Below are positions 5,739-6,551 of a stretch of 6,551 nucleotides of DNA, one piece after another (position 1 is the first letter of the stretch; every line of letters begins with the position of its first letter). Origin of the DNA: Chloroflexota bacterium (GTDB lineage: Bacteria > Chloroflexota > Anaerolineae > UBA1429); the NCBI GenBank assembly GCA_012513725.1, contig JAAZBQ010000942.1, positions 1 through 6,551 of the forward strand. Direction: 5' to 3'. The notes under the pieces are model-generated. The model was not told the DNA's origin. It did no database searches and worked only from the letters and a program-made list of their open reading frames with translations. A program made the position numbers and the translations under genes.

Positions 5739-5767
5739 TTGGCGCGGGCGGCGTAAACGGGTAGAAT
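5739..5767 (+). promoter_or_regulatory. Predicted sigma70-type promoter for the beta-galactosidase gene
   Basis: TTGGCG (5739-5744) and TAGAAT (5762-5767) are spaced by 17 bases, with a start expected near 5774 and a leader of about 60 bases. The -35 hexamer is itself one arm of an inverted repeat (TTGGCG at 5739-5744, CGCCAA at 5770-5775), and GGCGGC (5747-5752) mirrors GCCGCC (5768-5773). Together these bracket the -10 box, as an operator might. Confidence 0.55.
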
Positions 5768-5800
5768 GCCGCCAACGTGACCACAGCCCCACCTGCCGAA

Positions 5801-5814
5801 CCCTCGACCGAGGG
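5801..5814 (+). other. Short hairpin in the beta-galactosidase leader
   Basis: CCCTC (5801-5805) pairs with GAGGG (5810-5814) across a four-base loop, 11 bases upstream of the AGAGGAG ribosome site. The stem is short and no riboswitch fold is visible. Regulatory meaning is speculative. Confidence 0.25.
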
Positions 5815-5836
5815 CCTGCTGACACAGAGGAGCCGC

Positions 5837-6551
5837 ATGATGAGCCTGGCGGATAGCGCGCAACCGAGAGACTGGCAGAATCCCGCGATGTTTGGGCGGA
5901 ACAAGGCGCCCGCACATGCCACCCTGACCCCCTATCCCGAGCAGGCCCTGGCGGCTGCTGGCGACCGCTACCATTCGCCCTGGGTCAAGCTCCTGAACGG
6001 CGAGTGGAAGTTCCGCTGGGCCGCCTGCCCGGATGGGGCGCCCGCCTCCCTCGCGGCGGCGGACGTCGACGACGCGGACTGGGAGCGTATCATCGTGCCC
6101 GCCTCCTGGCAGACCCAGGTGCGCCACGACCCACCGATGTACACGAACGTCCAGTACCCGTTCCCCATCGACGACTATCCCCGGGTGCCCGAGGGCGACA
6201 ACCCGACGGCGATCTACCGCACGGCCTTTTCCGTGCCGGCCTCTTGGGCGGGGCGACGGGTGTTCCTGACCTTCGAGGGAGTCGAGTCGGCGTTCCACCT
6301 GTGGGTGAACGGGGTGGAGGTCGGCTACTCCCAGGATAGCCGCCTGCCCGCCGAGTTCGACATCACCCGGCACCTGCAGCAGGGCGCCAACTCCCTGGCG
6401 CTGCGGGTCTATCGCTGGTCCGACGGCTCCTACCTCGAGGACCAGGATCACTGGCGCCTCAGCGGCATCTACCGCGACGTGTACCTGTGGACGCCGCCCG
6501 ATACCCACATCCGGGATTTCCGCGTCCGCACGCCGCTGGACGTGGCCTATC
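5837..6551 (+). CDS. lacZ: Beta-galactosidase (LacZ-type, glycoside hydrolase family 2), N-terminal part (partial at 3' end)
   Basis: The first 238 codons are present, uninterrupted, and run off the window. The sequence follows E. coli LacZ closely: VPASWQ (87-92), YTNVQYPFPI (102-111, with N104 at the place of the substrate-contacting N102), EGVESAFHLWVNGVEVGYSQ (147-166) followed by DSRLPAEFD, and RWSDGSYLEDQDHWRLSGI (193-211) followed by YRDVYL. D196 corresponds to sodium- and galactose-binding D201. This covers the jelly-roll sugar-binding domain and the start of the next domain; the catalytic glutamates lie beyond the window. It should hydrolyse beta-D-galactosides such as lactose. No signal peptide is visible, so a cytoplasmic enzyme is expected. 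Two consecutive ATGs (5837, 5840) are possible starts; AGAGGAG at 5826-5832 is 4 and 7 bases away, favouring the second slightly. It is divergent from tdh. Confidence 0.93.
   Translation, partial: MMSLADSAQPRDWQNPAMFGRNKAPAHATLTPYPEQALAAAGDRYHSPWVKLLNGEWKFRWAACPDGAPASLAAADVDDADWERIIVPASWQTQVRHDPPMYTNVQYPFPIDDYPRVPEGDNPTAIYRTAFSVPASWAGRRVFLTFEGVESAFHLWVNGVEVGYSQDSRLPAEFDITRHLQQGANSLALRVYRWSDGSYLEDQDHWRLSGIYRDVYLWTPPDTHIRDFRVRTPLDVAY

Noticed and set aside
5604..5915. N-terminal extension of tdh up to 104 residues
   Set aside because: The extension overlaps the predicted promoters, is low-complexity Arg/Pro-rich, and the ATG at 5603 has a good ribosome site directly before the Rossmann motif.
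5681..6508. Minus-strand open frame across the start of lacZ
   Set aside because: It is antisense to a plus-strand sequence that matches LacZ residue by residue; its own translation resembles no family I know.

Overview
The window is GC-rich bacterial DNA, chromosomal in character: seven compactly spaced genes, strong Shine-Dalgarno sites, sigma70-type promoters, and no phage, transposon, CRISPR or RNA-gene signature. The gene mix (DUF2568/YrdB, winged-helix HTH_42, RDD membrane protein, Tdh-Kbl pair, LacZ-type beta-galactosidase) and a TCACCCTGAGCGAAGCGAAGGGCCT-type interspersed repeat would fit a Chloroflexota-like organism. That assignment is an impression, not a proof.

Layout. Positions 3-3042 hold a tightly packed rightward run of five genes: the 3' end of an AadA-like nucleotidyltransferase, a YrdB-family (DUF2568) membrane protein, a 403-residue winged-helix protein of the HTH_42/AlkZ-like family, a polytopic membrane protein of a DUF7010-like type, and an RDD-family membrane protein. 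Gaps are 7, 30, about 50 (or an overlap, depending on start) and 10 bases, so they probably form one operon whose promoter lies left of the window. Their joint role is not evident.

Positions 3043-3403 have no gene and separate convergent transcription units. They carry hairpins next to both gene ends and a cluster of inverted copies of the interspersed repeat. Positions 5603-3404 (leftward) are tdh and kbl, one base apart. They form the two-step route from L-threonine through 2-amino-3-ketobutyrate to glycine and acetyl-CoA. Positions 5837-6551 (rightward) are the first 238 codons of a LacZ-type beta-galactosidase, cut off by the window end. The 233-base region between tdh and lacZ carries two back-to-back promoter candidates, each with a 17-base spacer.

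I see no clear new multi-gene system. The most noteworthy items are the nested repeats and alternative hairpins at 3151-3344, a perfect 14-bp inverted repeat inside the winged-helix gene, loss of the expected catalytic motif in that protein, and the divergent promoter architecture.
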